Assembly (NCBI GenBank): GCA_003527225.1
Contig: DPXQ01000110.1
Span: 55,261 to 119,260 of the forward strand
Length of the DNA stretch: 64,000 nucleotides
Source of the DNA: Rhizobium sp.
GTDB taxonomy: Bacteria; Pseudomonadota; Alphaproteobacteria; Rhizobiales; Rhizobiaceae
Direction of reading: 5' to 3'
Program-made: the position numbers and the translations under genes
In this document: positions 52,515 to 61,273 of the stretch, in pieces
How the letters are laid out: every line of letters begins with the position of its first letter
Position numbering within the stretch: position 1 is the stretch's first letter
The notes under the pieces: generated by a model
What the model was told of the DNA's origin: nothing
Databases searched by the model: none
The model's input: the letters and a program-made list of their open reading frames with translations, nothing else

Positions 52515-53288
52515 TCAGCCTTTGAACCGCGCAACGAAACCCTGAAGTCGCGGATTCTGCGGGTTGAGGATTACGTCCTCGGCCGTTCCCGTCTCGGCGA
52601 TCACGCCCTGGTCAAGGAAGAGGACACGGCTCGCCACGTCGGCGGCAAAGGCCATTTCATGGGTCACGATCGCCATGGTCATGCCCTTGTCCGCCAGCCC
52701 GCGGATGACCGCAAGCACTTCGCCCACCAGTTCCGGGTCGAGCGCGCTGGTCACCTCGTCGAGCAGCAGCACTTCCGGCTCCATGGCAAGTGCCCTGGCG
52801 ATTGCGACCCGCTGCTTCTGCCCGCCGGAAAGATGGTTCGGATAGGCGGAGTGCTTCTCGGCGAGGCCCACCTGGGCGAGCAGGTCCATGGCGAGTTCCT
52901 CCGCCTCTCGTTTCGGCCGCTTGCAGACCACGATCGGCCCTTCGGTGACGTTCTGCAGCACCGTCTTGTGCGGGAAGAGGTTAAAGTGCTGGAACACCAT
53001 GCCGACATGGCGGCGCAGCGTGCCGATGCCGATCTCGTCGTCCTTGTCGCGAAACCGCTCGCCGACGGCCTTCTGGCGAAAGCGAATCGTACCGGCCGTC
53101 GGGATTTCCATCATGTTGAGACAGCGGATGAAGGTCGACTTGCCCGACCCCGAGGGGCCGATCAGTGCGACGACCTCGCCGCGTTCTAAGCTGAGATCGA
53201 GCCCCTTGAGGACTTCGAGGGCGCCGTAGCTCTTGCGAAGCGCGGAAGCTTCGATCACGGGTGCCTTGAGTGTGGAGTTCTGTGTCAT
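52515..53288 (-). CDS. Polar amino acid/opine ABC transporter ATPase
   Basis: 257 residues. Walker A GPSGSGKST near 43-51, signature LSGGQKQRVAIARALAM, Walker B LLLDEVTSALDPELVGEV, and H-loop IVTHEM. Closest in style to GlnQ/HisP and opine transporter OccP/NocP. It powers import by the adjacent permease and the binding protein encoded at 61274. 18 bases separate it from the permease gene. Confidence 0.94.
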   Translation of the reverse strand: MTQNSTLKAPVIEASALRKSYGALEVLKGLDLSLERGEVVALIGPSGSGKSTFIRCLNMMEIPTAGTIRFRQKAVGERFRDKDDEIGIGTLRRHVGMVFQHFNLFPHKTVLQNVTEGPIVVCKRPKREAEELAMDLLAQVGLAEKHSAYPNHLSGGQKQRVAIARALAMEPEVLLLDEVTSALDPELVGEVLAVIRGLADKGMTMAIVTHEMAFAADVASRVLFLDQGVIAETGTAEDVILNPQNPRLQGFVARFKG

Positions 53289-53306
53289 GTCCGTGCATCC
53301 GTTCCG

Positions 53307-53972
53307 TTAGTCGCTGACCCTGAGGCGTCGTTCGATCCAGTCCGCGGCCTGGGTGAGCGGCAGAAGCATGGCGATGTAGAGGCCGGCCATGAGGGTGTAG
53401 GACTCAAGTGGTCGGTAGGTCTGGCCGTTCACCACCGCCGCCATGTAGGCAAGATCCGCAACCGAGATGACTGAGACCAGTGAAGTGTTCTTGAACTGGA
53501 TGACCGACTGGTTGATGAAGGATGGCAGCACGCGCTTCATCGCCTGCGGCAGGATGATCCGGTGCATTGACTGCCAGGGACTCATGCCGATCGCAGAGGC
53601 CGCCTCGCGCTGCCCCTTGTCGATCGAGACGATCCCGCCTCGGAAGATTTCCGCGTAGAAGGCGCCGACATAGAGCGACAGCGTCAGCATGGCGGCAACG
53701 CGGTTGTCGATCGAACCGCCGACGAGCAGCGGGAAGGCATAGTAGAACCACAGAAGCTGGACGAGCAGCGGCGTGCAGCGGAAGATTTCCTGGTAGACCC
53801 GGGCAATGCCTGAAAGGAGCCGCCAGCCGGAAAGCCTTGCCGCGCAGGTGAGGAAGCCGATCAGGACGCCGAAGAAGATCGAGCCGAAGGTGTAGAGGAC
53901 GGTGATCCAGAGACCCCAAAGAAAGAGGTCCCAGTATTGCCATACGGAATGGAAATCCCAGTTGTAGCTCAT
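53307..53972 (-). CDS. Polar amino acid/opine ABC transporter permease
   Basis: 221 residues from ATG 53972, with AGGAGG upstream. Five or six membrane segments. The EAA loop is REAASAIGMSPWQSMHRIIL, followed by PQAMKRVLPSFINQ, of the HisM/GlnP family. Only one permease is present, so the membrane part is probably a homodimer, as in GlnP-type systems. A hairpin lies between it and dapA, which may separate transport and catabolic halves of the operon. Confidence 0.92.
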   Translation of the reverse strand: MSYNWDFHSVWQYWDLFLWGLWITVLYTFGSIFFGVLIGFLTCAARLSGWRLLSGIARVYQEIFRCTPLLVQLLWFYYAFPLLVGGSIDNRVAAMLTLSLYVGAFYAEIFRGGIVSIDKGQREAASAIGMSPWQSMHRIILPQAMKRVLPSFINQSVIQFKNTSLVSVISVADLAYMAAVVNGQTYRPLESYTLMAGLYIAMLLPLTQAADWIERRLRVSD

Positions 53973-54077
53973 CGGGCACCTCCTGCGGTCTTGTCCGCCC
54001 GGCAAGACGGATGATGTCCGTACCGCGGACACCGATCCTCGTCAGTCTTGTTTATCATTCTCGTTCCCCTAGTCTTG

Positions 54078-54108
54078 CGTCGGCTTCCGGCTGAACCGGG
54101 AGCCGACG
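54078..54108 (-). promoter_or_regulatory. Long hairpin between dapA-like and permease genes
   Basis: A 13-bp stem with one wobble pair (CGTCGGCTTCCGG / CCGGGAGCCGACG) and a 5-base loop lies in the 189-base spacer. No T-run follows on the minus strand, so it is more likely an RNA-processing or stability element than a terminator. Confidence 0.55.
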
Positions 54109-54161
54109 GTTGATAGTCCTACGTCCGTTCGTTACGGACAATGCAAAGCTGATGCCGCCGC

Positions 54162-55085
54162 TTACCGCATTTCTTGGAAGGAGGCCGAGGCCGAGGTGAA
54201 GCGGCCGAGTATGCCGGCGAGCCGTTCGCGGTTGGCGGCCGACACCGGAACCATCGGCAGGCGCATTTCCGGTCCGGCAAGGTTGGAGAGCGCGAGCGCC
54301 GCCTTGACGGGCCCCGGATTGGATTCGATGAACATGCCGTCGGTCAGTTCGGCGATCAGTTCGTGCAGTGCCAGCGCACGGGCCGTGTCGCCCTTCTTCC
54401 AGGCCTCGACCAGCTGCACCATCTCGCGCGGAGCCACATTGGCGACGACGCTCGTCACGCCGATCGCACCGAGCGAAAGGAAGGGCAGGGTCAGGCCGTC
54501 GTCGCCCGAGTGGATGATCAGCCGATCGCCACAGGCGCTGCGCAGCTGGGTGACGCGGGCGGCCGATCCGCCGGCCTCCTTGATTGCGATGATGTTGTCA
54601 TGCCTGTCGAGCAGCGCCGCGCATGTCTCCGGAGCGATCTCGACGCCGCAACGACCGGGCACCGAATAGAGCATGACCGGCAGCGAGGTCGATTCGGCGG
54701 CTGCGCTGTAGTGGGCGATGAGGCCCGCCTGGGTCGGCTTGTTGTAGTATGGCGTGACGATCAAAACGGCGTCGGCGCCCGCACTTTCGGCGCGTTTCAC
54801 CTTTTCGACCGTCTTCTTCGTGTCGTTGGCGCCGGCACCTGCCATCACCAGGGCACGCCCGGCGGCGAGCTTCACGGTCCGGGCAATCAGCGCATCGGCC
54901 TCCTCGTCGGAAAGCGTCGCGGCTTCCCCAGTCGTGCCGACTGGAACGAGGCCGGCGACACCGGCTTCGATCTGGCGCTCGACCAGTGCGTCGTAGGCGG
55001 CGGTGTCGACGGCACCGTCCTTGAAGGGTGTGATGAGGGCGGTGAAGACGCCGTTGAAGCGGTTGCGAAGGTCCTGCATGGTCAT
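54162..55085 (-). CDS. dapA: DapA-family (dihydrodipicolinate synthase-like) lyase/aldolase
   Basis: 307 residues from ATG 55085; ATG 55079 is equally possible, nine bases after GAGAGG. All DHDPS active-site residues I can place are kept: Thr51-Thr52 (PVGTTGEAATL), Tyr113/114 (TPYYNKPTQ), Tyr140 and Arg145 (LYSVPGRCG) and Schiff-base Lys169 (IIAIKEAGG). Arg145 corresponds to the carboxylate-binding Arg of true DHDPS, unlike many catabolic relatives such as hydroxyproline-pathway deaminases. It lies 17 bases after dapB in a catabolic operon. Biosynthetic condensation, its reverse, or a related deaminase step are all possible. Confidence 0.85.
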   Translation of the reverse strand: MTMQDLRNRFNGVFTALITPFKDGAVDTAAYDALVERQIEAGVAGLVPVGTTGEAATLSDEEADALIARTVKLAAGRALVMAGAGANDTKKTVEKVKRAESAGADAVLIVTPYYNKPTQAGLIAHYSAAAESTSLPVMLYSVPGRCGVEIAPETCAALLDRHDNIIAIKEAGGSAARVTQLRSACGDRLIIHSGDDGLTLPFLSLGAIGVTSVVANVAPREMVQLVEAWKKGDTARALALHELIAELTDGMFIESNPGPVKAALALSNLAGPEMRLPMVPVSAANRERLAGILGRFTSASASFQEMR

Positions 55086-55102
55086 GTTCCTCTCAAATAT
55101 CA

Positions 55103-55846
55103 TCAGTCGTTCAGGCTGTCCGCAAGGCTGTAGTTGCCGGCGGGACGCGGCGTGGAAACCAGCCATTGCGCAGCGGCGAGCGCCCCTTCGGCATAGGCTG
55201 CGAGCGTGTGGACCCGGTATGTGAACACCGCCTCAGCCGAGCCCATGTCGAAGCGGATCTCGTTGACGCCGACGGTGTCACCCTCGCGGTTGACGGTGAT
55301 CGCCGGTTCCGGTGCGGCAAAACCCATGGCGCGGCTGCGCGCCTCGAACACCTGGCGAGCCAGCAGGCGCGAGGTGCCGGACGGTTCCGCCTTCTTGCGG
55401 GCATGGTAGATTTCGCCGACAGCCGCGTCGGCATCCGGCATGCGCCAGGCAAAATCGACGGCCGCCTGCCGGAATGCCTCGAACCCATGGGCGAAATTGG
55501 CGCTAACCAGCAAGGGGCGATACTGACTGAACGCGGTCAACCGCTCTTGCTCCTCAGGTGTGAAGCCCGTGGTTCCGATCACCATCGGGATGGCTTTCGT
55601 GTTGATCTCCTCCTGCAAGGCGAGGCTTGCGGCCGGCGTGGAGAAATCGATCATCACGTCGCAATGGGTCTTCATCGCCGCGTCTGCCGGACGGTATTCG
55701 ATGCTGCGGCCGGCGACCGGCGTCCCTACAAGCTTGGAGCCGGGAGAGACCAGGGCCGCCGCCAGTTCCAACCCCGGATTGGCGAGGATCAGTTCGACGA
55801 GCCGGGTCCCGACCCGACCCGATGCTCCCATGATGGAGATGCGCAT
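55103..55846 (-). CDS. dapB: DapB-like (dihydrodipicolinate reductase-like) oxidoreductase, altered active site
   Basis: 247 residues, ATG 55846 with TGAGGAG upstream. The dinucleotide fold MRISIMGASGRVGTRLVELI, DFSTPAAS and VIGTTGFTPEEQ are typical of DapB, as is NFAHGF (usually NFSxGV). The catalytic segment is EIYHARKKAEPSGTS. By alignment with E. coli EAHHRHKVDAPSGTA, the general-acid His159 is Tyr147, His160 is kept as His148, Lys163 is kept as Lys151, and DAP becomes AEP. This suggests changed chemistry or substrate. It lies between the ALDH and DapA-like genes. Confidence 0.85.
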   Translation of the reverse strand: MRISIMGASGRVGTRLVELILANPGLELAAALVSPGSKLVGTPVAGRSIEYRPADAAMKTHCDVMIDFSTPAASLALQEEINTKAIPMVIGTTGFTPEEQERLTAFSQYRPLLVSANFAHGFEAFRQAAVDFAWRMPDADAAVGEIYHARKKAEPSGTSRLLARQVFEARSRAMGFAAPEPAITVNREGDTVGVNEIRFDMGSAEAVFTYRVHTLAAYAEGALAAAQWLVSTPRPAGNYSLADSLND

Positions 55847-55857
55847 GGCTTGACTCC

Positions 55858-57276
55858 TCAGTCGATCACCACCTTGGGCTCGGACATTTCGCGCAGCGCG
55901 ATGCGCACGCCCTCGCGGCCGAGGCCGGAGCGCTTGACGCCACCGAAGGGCACGTGCTCGGCGCGGAAATCAGGTCCTTCGTTGATCATCACGCCCCCGA
56001 CCACGAGGTCGCGCGAGAAGGTCTTGATGAGCGCGTGGTCATTTGTGAAGACGCCCGCCTGCAGGCCATAGGCGCCGGCATTGACCTCGGCGATTGCCTC
56101 GCGCGGATCGCTGAACGTGCGGATCGCGATGATCGGGCCAAATGTTTCGTCGGCGATCACCGGCGCGTCGGCTGCCACCCGCGAGATAACTGTCGGAGCG
56201 AAGACCGTGCCGTCGTGCGTGCCGCCGGTTAGCAGCTTGCCGCCATTGCCGGAGATGCTGGCGTTGACGCGTTCTGCGACGGTCTTTGCTGCAGCCAGGT
56301 CGATCACCGTGCCCATGTCGGTGTCGTCCTTCGACGGATCGCCGAATTCGACGGCGTCGACGGCGGCGAGCAATTTGTCGGTAAAGACCTTCTCGATGTC
56401 GCGGTGCAGGTAGAGCTTCTTGACCGCAGCACAGCTCTGCCCGGCGATCTCGAAGCGATGGCCGATGGTGGTGGCGACCGCCTTGTCGAGGTCGGCGTCG
56501 GGAAGCACGAATAGCGGATCATTGCCGCCCAGTTCCATCAGTGTGCGGATGAGCCCGCTGGAGTTCTTGAGCGCGAGGCCAGCCCCCGGACCGCCAGTGA
56601 AAGACAGAAGGTCGATCGGCGACCGGGCCAGCGACAGGGCAGCTTCTGCCGCGCCGTGCACGATCTGGAACAGGTCGGCCGGCCAGCCGGCCTTCAGCGC
56701 CAGCTCGCGCAACCGCGCGGCGGCAAGCGGCGCCTTGGGAGACGGCTTCGCGACCACGGCATTGCCGGCGGCGATCGCCGGGCCGAGCTTGTGGCAGAGC
56801 AAGTTGAGCGGGTAGTTGAACGGGGTGACGGCGCCGACAACGCCGACCGGCTCATAGGTGATCGTCGCCAAGCGGTCCGCGCCGCCCTCGACGATCGCGC
56901 AGTGAAGGGCCTCGCCGTCGAGGAAGGTCGCGGCGTCGCCGGAGAGCTTCAGCGTGTTCTGGGCGCGACGGACCTCGTTGCGGGCCTCTCGAATGGTCTT
57001 TCCCATCTCGCTGGAAATGATGCGCGCCATGTTCTCGGCATCGGCGGCAATCTCGGCTGCGAGCGCGTTCAGCATGGCGCGGCGCACGGCCGGCGTCGAG
57101 CGGCGGAACTCCCACTGGGCTACCTTGGCGCCGAGGACAGCTGCGGTGATTTCCGCTGTCGAGCTCACCGCGACTTCACCGACCTGCGAGCCGTCGAAAG
57201 GATTGCGGACCAGGATCGCATTGGTCGTCTCAAGGGCCAGGCGCTGGGCTTGGGTCATGTCGGTAAACCTCGTCAT
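55858..57276 (-). CDS. NAD(P)-dependent aldehyde dehydrogenase
   Basis: 472 residues. Catalytic Cys282 in AGQSCAAVKK, general base Glu248 in LMELGGNDP, oxyanion Asn154 in TPFNYPLN, and the coenzyme segment LSFTGGPGAG. The CAAVKK context is like the phosphonoacetaldehyde/lactaldehyde/glyceraldehyde-3-phosphate group. It would oxidise a semialdehyde product of the pathway to its acid. It overlaps the upstream flavoprotein gene by 4 bases and is 11 bases before dapB. Confidence 0.93.
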   Translation of the reverse strand: MTRFTDMTQAQRLALETTNAILVRNPFDGSQVGEVAVSSTAEITAAVLGAKVAQWEFRRSTPAVRRAMLNALAAEIAADAENMARIISSEMGKTIREARNEVRRAQNTLKLSGDAATFLDGEALHCAIVEGGADRLATITYEPVGVVGAVTPFNYPLNLLCHKLGPAIAAGNAVVAKPSPKAPLAAARLRELALKAGWPADLFQIVHGAAEAALSLARSPIDLLSFTGGPGAGLALKNSSGLIRTLMELGGNDPLFVLPDADLDKAVATTIGHRFEIAGQSCAAVKKLYLHRDIEKVFTDKLLAAVDAVEFGDPSKDDTDMGTVIDLAAAKTVAERVNASISGNGGKLLTGGTHDGTVFAPTVISRVAADAPVIADETFGPIIAIRTFSDPREAIAEVNAGAYGLQAGVFTNDHALIKTFSRDLVVGGVMINEGPDFRAEHVPFGGVKRSGLGREGVRIALREMSEPKVVID

Positions 57277-58610
57277 TCGTTATCGGTGTTTGTTGGGATG
57301 GCGCCGGTCAGCGCCGCGATGGAAACGGGACGCACCGGCCAGCGGCGGCCGGTCAGGTCCTCGGTCGAAGGCGCGGGGCCGCCTGGGTTGATCTCGGCCA
57401 TCAGCGCCGCGGTATTGGCTGCGCAGAATCGGCCCTGGCAGGCGCCCATGGCAAAGCGGCCATTGTGCTTGATCTCCCGGCCCGTCAGCCGATCCGCCCG
57501 GTCGCAAAGCTTCCGCAGGTCGCCGACCGTCTTGCCTTCACAGCGGCAGAGGATGGTCTCGTCCGGCAAGGATGAAAGGTTCTGTGCGCCGTGGACCGGA
57601 GCAAAGAGTGCCGCCAAGGTCGCTTGCGCTGTGCGGGCGCGCTCGATCGCTCGATCAACGAGTGCTCGGTCACGGTTCCCCGACAGGAGATCCGCGACGG
57701 CCCGGCCAGCGCGCCGTCCGTCCGTCTCGGCGGCGAAGGCGCCGAGCGCCTCGAGGCAATCTCCAGCCTTGAGGACTACAGGTCCGGACGTCGGTTTTGT
57801 CGTCTCGTTTGGCAGGCCGAAGTCGTTGGGACGAATGCCGTCATGCAGGCCGATGCGATCGACCGCGATCCGCCGCTCCGTGCCGTCGCGCGGCCGCACG
57901 ACAGCCTGAAGGCACGCCCCGTCCCGCTCGATCGCGGCAAGCTGTGTGCCGCGCATCCACGGAATGCGCCTGAGGTAAACGTCGCCGAGATAGCCGGCAG
58001 CTTCTCGCAGAAGCGCGGCATGGCCGAGCATGGAAATCCCCGGCCCGACGCGACGAAACGGATCGCCCGCCTCGACGATCGCTGCCGGCGGATTGCCGAG
58101 CCGAGCCATCTGCGCCGCGACCGCGATTAAGAGCGGTCCGCTGCCGGCGAGCAGGACACGACCCACGGGTGCGCGTCCCGTCTCCTTCATCATCACCTGC
58201 AGTCCGCCGGCCGTAGAAACCCCAGCGATCTGCCAGCCTGGTCGTGGATAGACCTTCTCGACCGCGCCGGTTGCAATGATGACTGCCTTGGTACGGAGAT
58301 GCTCGACCCGGCCGGTTTGGCGGTTCTCGATCAGCACCAGTCCGTCACCGTCGACGCCGAGGAAGACACACGCATGACGCACCGGGATGCTTGCCGCCGA
58401 AAAGGCTTCCGCAAGTGCGTTCCAGCGGGCCTTGGGGCCGGCCGCCTGGCTGATCGGCGCAACGCCTTCGATCGGCTGGCGGTGGATCGCGCCACCCAGG
58501 CTTTCGCGCTGTTCGACGATTTCGACCGTGCAGCCGGAACGCGCAGCTTCGATTGCCGCCGCAAGCCCGGCCGGGCCGCCGCCGATGATGATGACATCGG
58601 GCTCAATCAT
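57273..58610 (-). CDS. FAD/NAD(P)-binding oxidoreductase subunit with BFD-like [2Fe-2S] domain (OoxA/HcnB-like)
   Basis: 445 residues. The FAD site is VIIIGGGPAGLAAAIEAARS at 6-25, and a second nucleotide site LLAGSGPLLIAVAAQMA is near 155. The C-terminal domain has four Cys, CRC(EGKTVGDLRKL)C and ACQGRFC, as in the BFD-like cluster of opine oxidase subunit A and of hydroxyproline dehydrogenase alpha subunits. With the small 2Fe-2S protein and the second flavoprotein it forms a three-subunit soluble amine/opine dehydrogenase. It overlaps both neighbours. Confidence 0.9.
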   Translation of the reverse strand: MIEPDVIIIGGGPAGLAAAIEAARSGCTVEIVEQRESLGGAIHRQPIEGVAPISQAAGPKARWNALAEAFSAASIPVRHACVFLGVDGDGLVLIENRQTGRVEHLRTKAVIIATGAVEKVYPRPGWQIAGVSTAGGLQVMMKETGRAPVGRVLLAGSGPLLIAVAAQMARLGNPPAAIVEAGDPFRRVGPGISMLGHAALLREAAGYLGDVYLRRIPWMRGTQLAAIERDGACLQAVVRPRDGTERRIAVDRIGLHDGIRPNDFGLPNETTKPTSGPVVLKAGDCLEALGAFAAETDGRRAGRAVADLLSGNRDRALVDRAIERARTAQATLAALFAPVHGAQNLSSLPDETILCRCEGKTVGDLRKLCDRADRLTGREIKHNGRFAMGACQGRFCAANTAALMAEINPGGPAPSTEDLTGRRWPVRPVSIAALTGAIPTNTDNE

Positions 58611-58857
58611 GGCGTCTCTCCAGCGCTTCGACGTTCATTCCCATCCTCGCCGGCGTGATGCACGCTTCCCGGACGACGCCGTCGACCCGCAGCAGACAGC
58701 ACTGGCAGGCGCCTACGCCGCAGAAATAGCGAGTCTCCTGGCCGAGTGCGTCGGGGCCGAAAGTGGGGATGCCGGCGGCCTCCAGCGCGGCCGCGATGCT
58801 CTCTCCGGTGCGAAACGGGATGCTCCGCCCCATCCATTCGAAGGTCTGCGCGTTCAT
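58603..58857 (-). CDS. [2Fe-2S] ferredoxin-like small subunit of the amine/opine dehydrogenase
   Basis: 84 residues. Cluster ligands are in FCGVGACQCCLLRVDG (C-x4-C-x2-C) and the fourth Cys in VVREACITP. Same size and pattern as HcnA and the small subunit of opine oxidases and D-hydroxyproline dehydrogenase. It carries electrons between the two flavoproteins. It overlaps the genes on both sides (8 and 4 bases), so the three subunits are made together. Confidence 0.92.
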   Translation of the reverse strand: MNAQTFEWMGRSIPFRTGESIAAALEAAGIPTFGPDALGQETRYFCGVGACQCCLLRVDGVVREACITPARMGMNVEALERRHD

Positions 58858-60029
58858 GCGGCCACCCCATGGCTGGAGAACCGGGCTGGATCGAAGGACG
58901 CAAGATCGACGTCCGGTTCTTCACCGCAGATCAGCTGGACGATCGACTTGCCGGTGACCGGGCCGAGACAGATGCCGTCGCCCTCGAAGCCGGTCGCCAC
59001 ATATCCGTTTTCCAGACCGGGGATCCGTCCGACCAGCGGCAGGCCGTCGACGACGGCGGTGCGGACCCCAGCGAAACTCCTGAGCAGCCTCAGCGCGGCA
59101 ATTCCCGGAACAAGCGCCACGGCGTCTCTAAGGATGCGCGAGACCGCATCGATGTCGTTGGTCTCCCGATTGCCGAAATCCTCGCGCGTGCCGCCGATCA
59201 GAAACTGTCCGGTGACGAGCGGGTCGATCACCAGTCCCAGTCCGCGCGGCGGCGGCGCATGGCCGGCCTTCTGGCTTCCCTTGCTGAGCAGGTAGCGGCC
59301 CGACATGATCGCGCCGGGCATCGAGGCGTTGAGCGCCGGCGCCCGTTCCGTTACCAGCAATTGGCCCTTGCGCGGCGTGAGCACGCCGGAAAAGCCGAGA
59401 AGCGCCGCCGATCCATTGCCCGCGGCAATCACCACCACCTCGGCCGACATCACACCACGGTTCGTCATAATCCCCGTGACACGCCTGCCGCCAGCTTCAT
59501 GAACCAGGGCCTCGACCCGCGTGTCGCGATCGACGGCAATGCCGGAGGCGGTCAACAGGCGATGAACAATCTGGTAGCCGATCGCATGACCCTCTCCCTG
59601 CACCTCGACCGCCATCTTCGCCCGAGGGGAAAGGATTGGGAAATGCTGGCGCAGCGTGGTCGCGGAGAGTGTCTCGACCTTGACGCCGGCGCTCGAGAGG
59701 GCCGAGGAATGAGCGTCGAGCACGGCGCATTCCTCATCCGATGCCGCAACGATGAAGGTCGAGCGGCGCTTGAAGGCCCCGGCGAGAAGGCCATCGTCCG
59801 CGAGTTCCCCGTAGAGCCGGACACCCTTGAGGGCCGCCGCCATCATCGGTCCCGGTCGCTTGCTGGCAACCGAGACGGCGCCGTCGGCAGCCCCCGTCGC
59901 TTCTGCCGCCGGAGCCGACGCGTCGATCAACCTGACGGCGATGCCACGCTTGGCCAGAAAGTAGGCCGTGGCGGCTCCGACGATGCCGGAACCGACGACG
60001 ATGGCACTGGATGGGGGGCGGGATTGCAT
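58854..60029 (-). CDS. FAD-dependent amine/opine dehydrogenase catalytic subunit (OoxB/HcnC-like, DAO family)
   Basis: 391 residues from ATG 60029; an ATG at 60095 adds a leader reaching into the promoter. AIVVGSGIVGAATAYFLAKR is the FAD fold. RSFAGVRTAVVDGLPLVGRI and YVATGFEGDGICLGPVTGKS close the FAD site, as in sarcosine/opine oxidase beta subunits. It would oxidise a secondary or D-amino-acid amine; the substrate is unknown. First gene of a nine-gene minus operon, divergent from the LysR regulator. Confidence 0.9.
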   Translation of the reverse strand: MQSRPPSSAIVVGSGIVGAATAYFLAKRGIAVRLIDASAPAAEATGAADGAVSVASKRPGPMMAAALKGVRLYGELADDGLLAGAFKRRSTFIVAASDEECAVLDAHSSALSSAGVKVETLSATTLRQHFPILSPRAKMAVEVQGEGHAIGYQIVHRLLTASGIAVDRDTRVEALVHEAGGRRVTGIMTNRGVMSAEVVVIAAGNGSAALLGFSGVLTPRKGQLLVTERAPALNASMPGAIMSGRYLLSKGSQKAGHAPPPRGLGLVIDPLVTGQFLIGGTREDFGNRETNDIDAVSRILRDAVALVPGIAALRLLRSFAGVRTAVVDGLPLVGRIPGLENGYVATGFEGDGICLGPVTGKSIVQLICGEEPDVDLASFDPARFSSHGVAA

Positions 60030-60057
60030 GTTTCGAGCCGGCCTTGTTGGTTGTCGA

Positions 60058-60129
60058 CCAATATTGGCGGCGGCAGGGCTTGACCGTCGATACAAGATGA
60101 CGGCCTTGCTTGTTCACGAAATTTGTATC
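60058..60129. promoter_or_regulatory. Divergent promoter with LysR-type inverted repeats
   Basis: CCAATATTGG (60058-60067) is a perfect palindrome. GATACAA (60089-60095) and TTGTATC (60123-60129) form an inverted repeat 27 bases apart. Both lie between the catabolic operon and the lysR gene, where a LysR regulator normally binds. Confidence 0.5.
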
Positions 60130-60179
60130 CGTTAGAAAGTTACGACCCCTTAACAAAGAGAAGGAGGGGGACGCACGCC

Positions 60180-61109
60180 ATGGCAAAGATCAGCCTCACA
60201 CTTATCCAGACCTTTTATCAGGTGGCGCGGCACGGCTCGTTCTCCGGTGCCGCGCGCGACCTCAATCTGAGCTACCAGTCGGCGGCCAACCATGTCCGTC
60301 GGCTCGAGCAGATCCTGCAGGGCAAGCTGATCGATTCCGAACAGGGTGCCAAGCGGATCTCGCTCACCCCGCGCGGCCGCGCGCTCTACAGTCTTCTCCA
60401 TCCAGAACTCGATATCATGCTCGAGCGGCTGACCAAATTGATCGAGAACCAGCGCTCGTCGTTGCGCGTCGGCATGCCCCAGGCGATCTTCTTCTATCTG
60501 TTCCCGAGGGTCCTGTCGCGGTTCCGCGAGGCCTTTCCCGAAATGGAGTTCGCCGTCTACGAGCGCGACACAGTGCTGGCGGAGCTCGTCAAGAACGGCA
60601 GTCTCGACGTGTGCATTTCGGAACGCTATTTCGGCGATCCTGTCGTGCCGCAGCGCCTGCTCGGCAGCTACCGGCTGAGCCTTGTCTATCCGCAGGTCTG
60701 GGGGGAGCCACCCGAGCAGCAGGACATTCCGCGCTGGGCGGAGGGCCGCCCCTTCATCACCTACGAGCCCGGCCAGACGCTGCGAAACCTGGCGGTCGAC
60801 TTCCTCGGCCGGGATGGGGCGGTCATCCAGCCGGCAGTCTCCACGTCCGGCAGTTCCAGCGTCAAGCGCTGCGTCGAGGAGGGGCTCGGCTTCTCGATCA
60901 TCCCCTCGTGGTGCGTCGGCCCCGAGGATGTGTCGATCCGCAGCACCAAGCTCACCAACCTGCCGGAAGTGCGTGTCTATTTCGGCAATGCCGGCTTCTT
61001 GCAGAAGCATCCCATGGTGCAGCAACTGTTCGAGGACTGCCGCCGCGAGCTGGTCGGTCCGGTCCTCGATCCACCGCGCAGCAGCGAACTCTCCCTGCCG
61101 CCGCTTTGA
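60180..61109 (+). CDS. LysR-family transcriptional regulator
   Basis: 309 residues from ATG 60180, nine bases after AAGGAGGGGG; the start at 60123 lies over the operator. The N-terminal helix-turn-helix is residues 4-60 (SLTLIQTFYQVARHGSFSGA, LSYQSAANHVRRLEQ). The effector domain has RVGMPQAIFFYLFPRVLSRF and SVKRCVEEGLGFSIIPSWCV. It lies between the divergent catabolic operon and the binding-protein gene and is the obvious local activator, probably sensing the imported compound or an intermediate. Confidence 0.92.
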   Translation: MAKISLTLIQTFYQVARHGSFSGAARDLNLSYQSAANHVRRLEQILQGKLIDSEQGAKRISLTPRGRALYSLLHPELDIMLERLTKLIENQRSSLRVGMPQAIFFYLFPRVLSRFREAFPEMEFAVYERDTVLAELVKNGSLDVCISERYFGDPVVPQRLLGSYRLSLVYPQVWGEPPEQQDIPRWAEGRPFITYEPGQTLRNLAVDFLGRDGAVIQPAVSTSGSSSVKRCVEEGLGFSIIPSWCVGPEDVSIRSTKLTNLPEVRVYFGNAGFLQKHPMVQQLFEDCRRELVGPVLDPPRSSELSLPPL

Positions 61110-61273
61110 CCGCGACATATAAAAAAGCTGATAAGTGGCTCGAACTCTCTAGCATTGTTCCCGGTCAATTCGCGGATAGGCTGATTTTTGGCCGGTAAGC
61201 CCGCGAACGAGATGCTCGTTGCACGGGGAGACGGGCATCAGAGAGATTTCGGGGAACAAAGGAGAACCAGACC

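Noticed and set aside
54162..60029. Assignment of the operon as a standard hydroxyproline pathway
   Set aside because: No epimerase, an extra DapB-like gene, and the DHDPS-type Arg145 in the DapA-like protein; kept only as an alternative.
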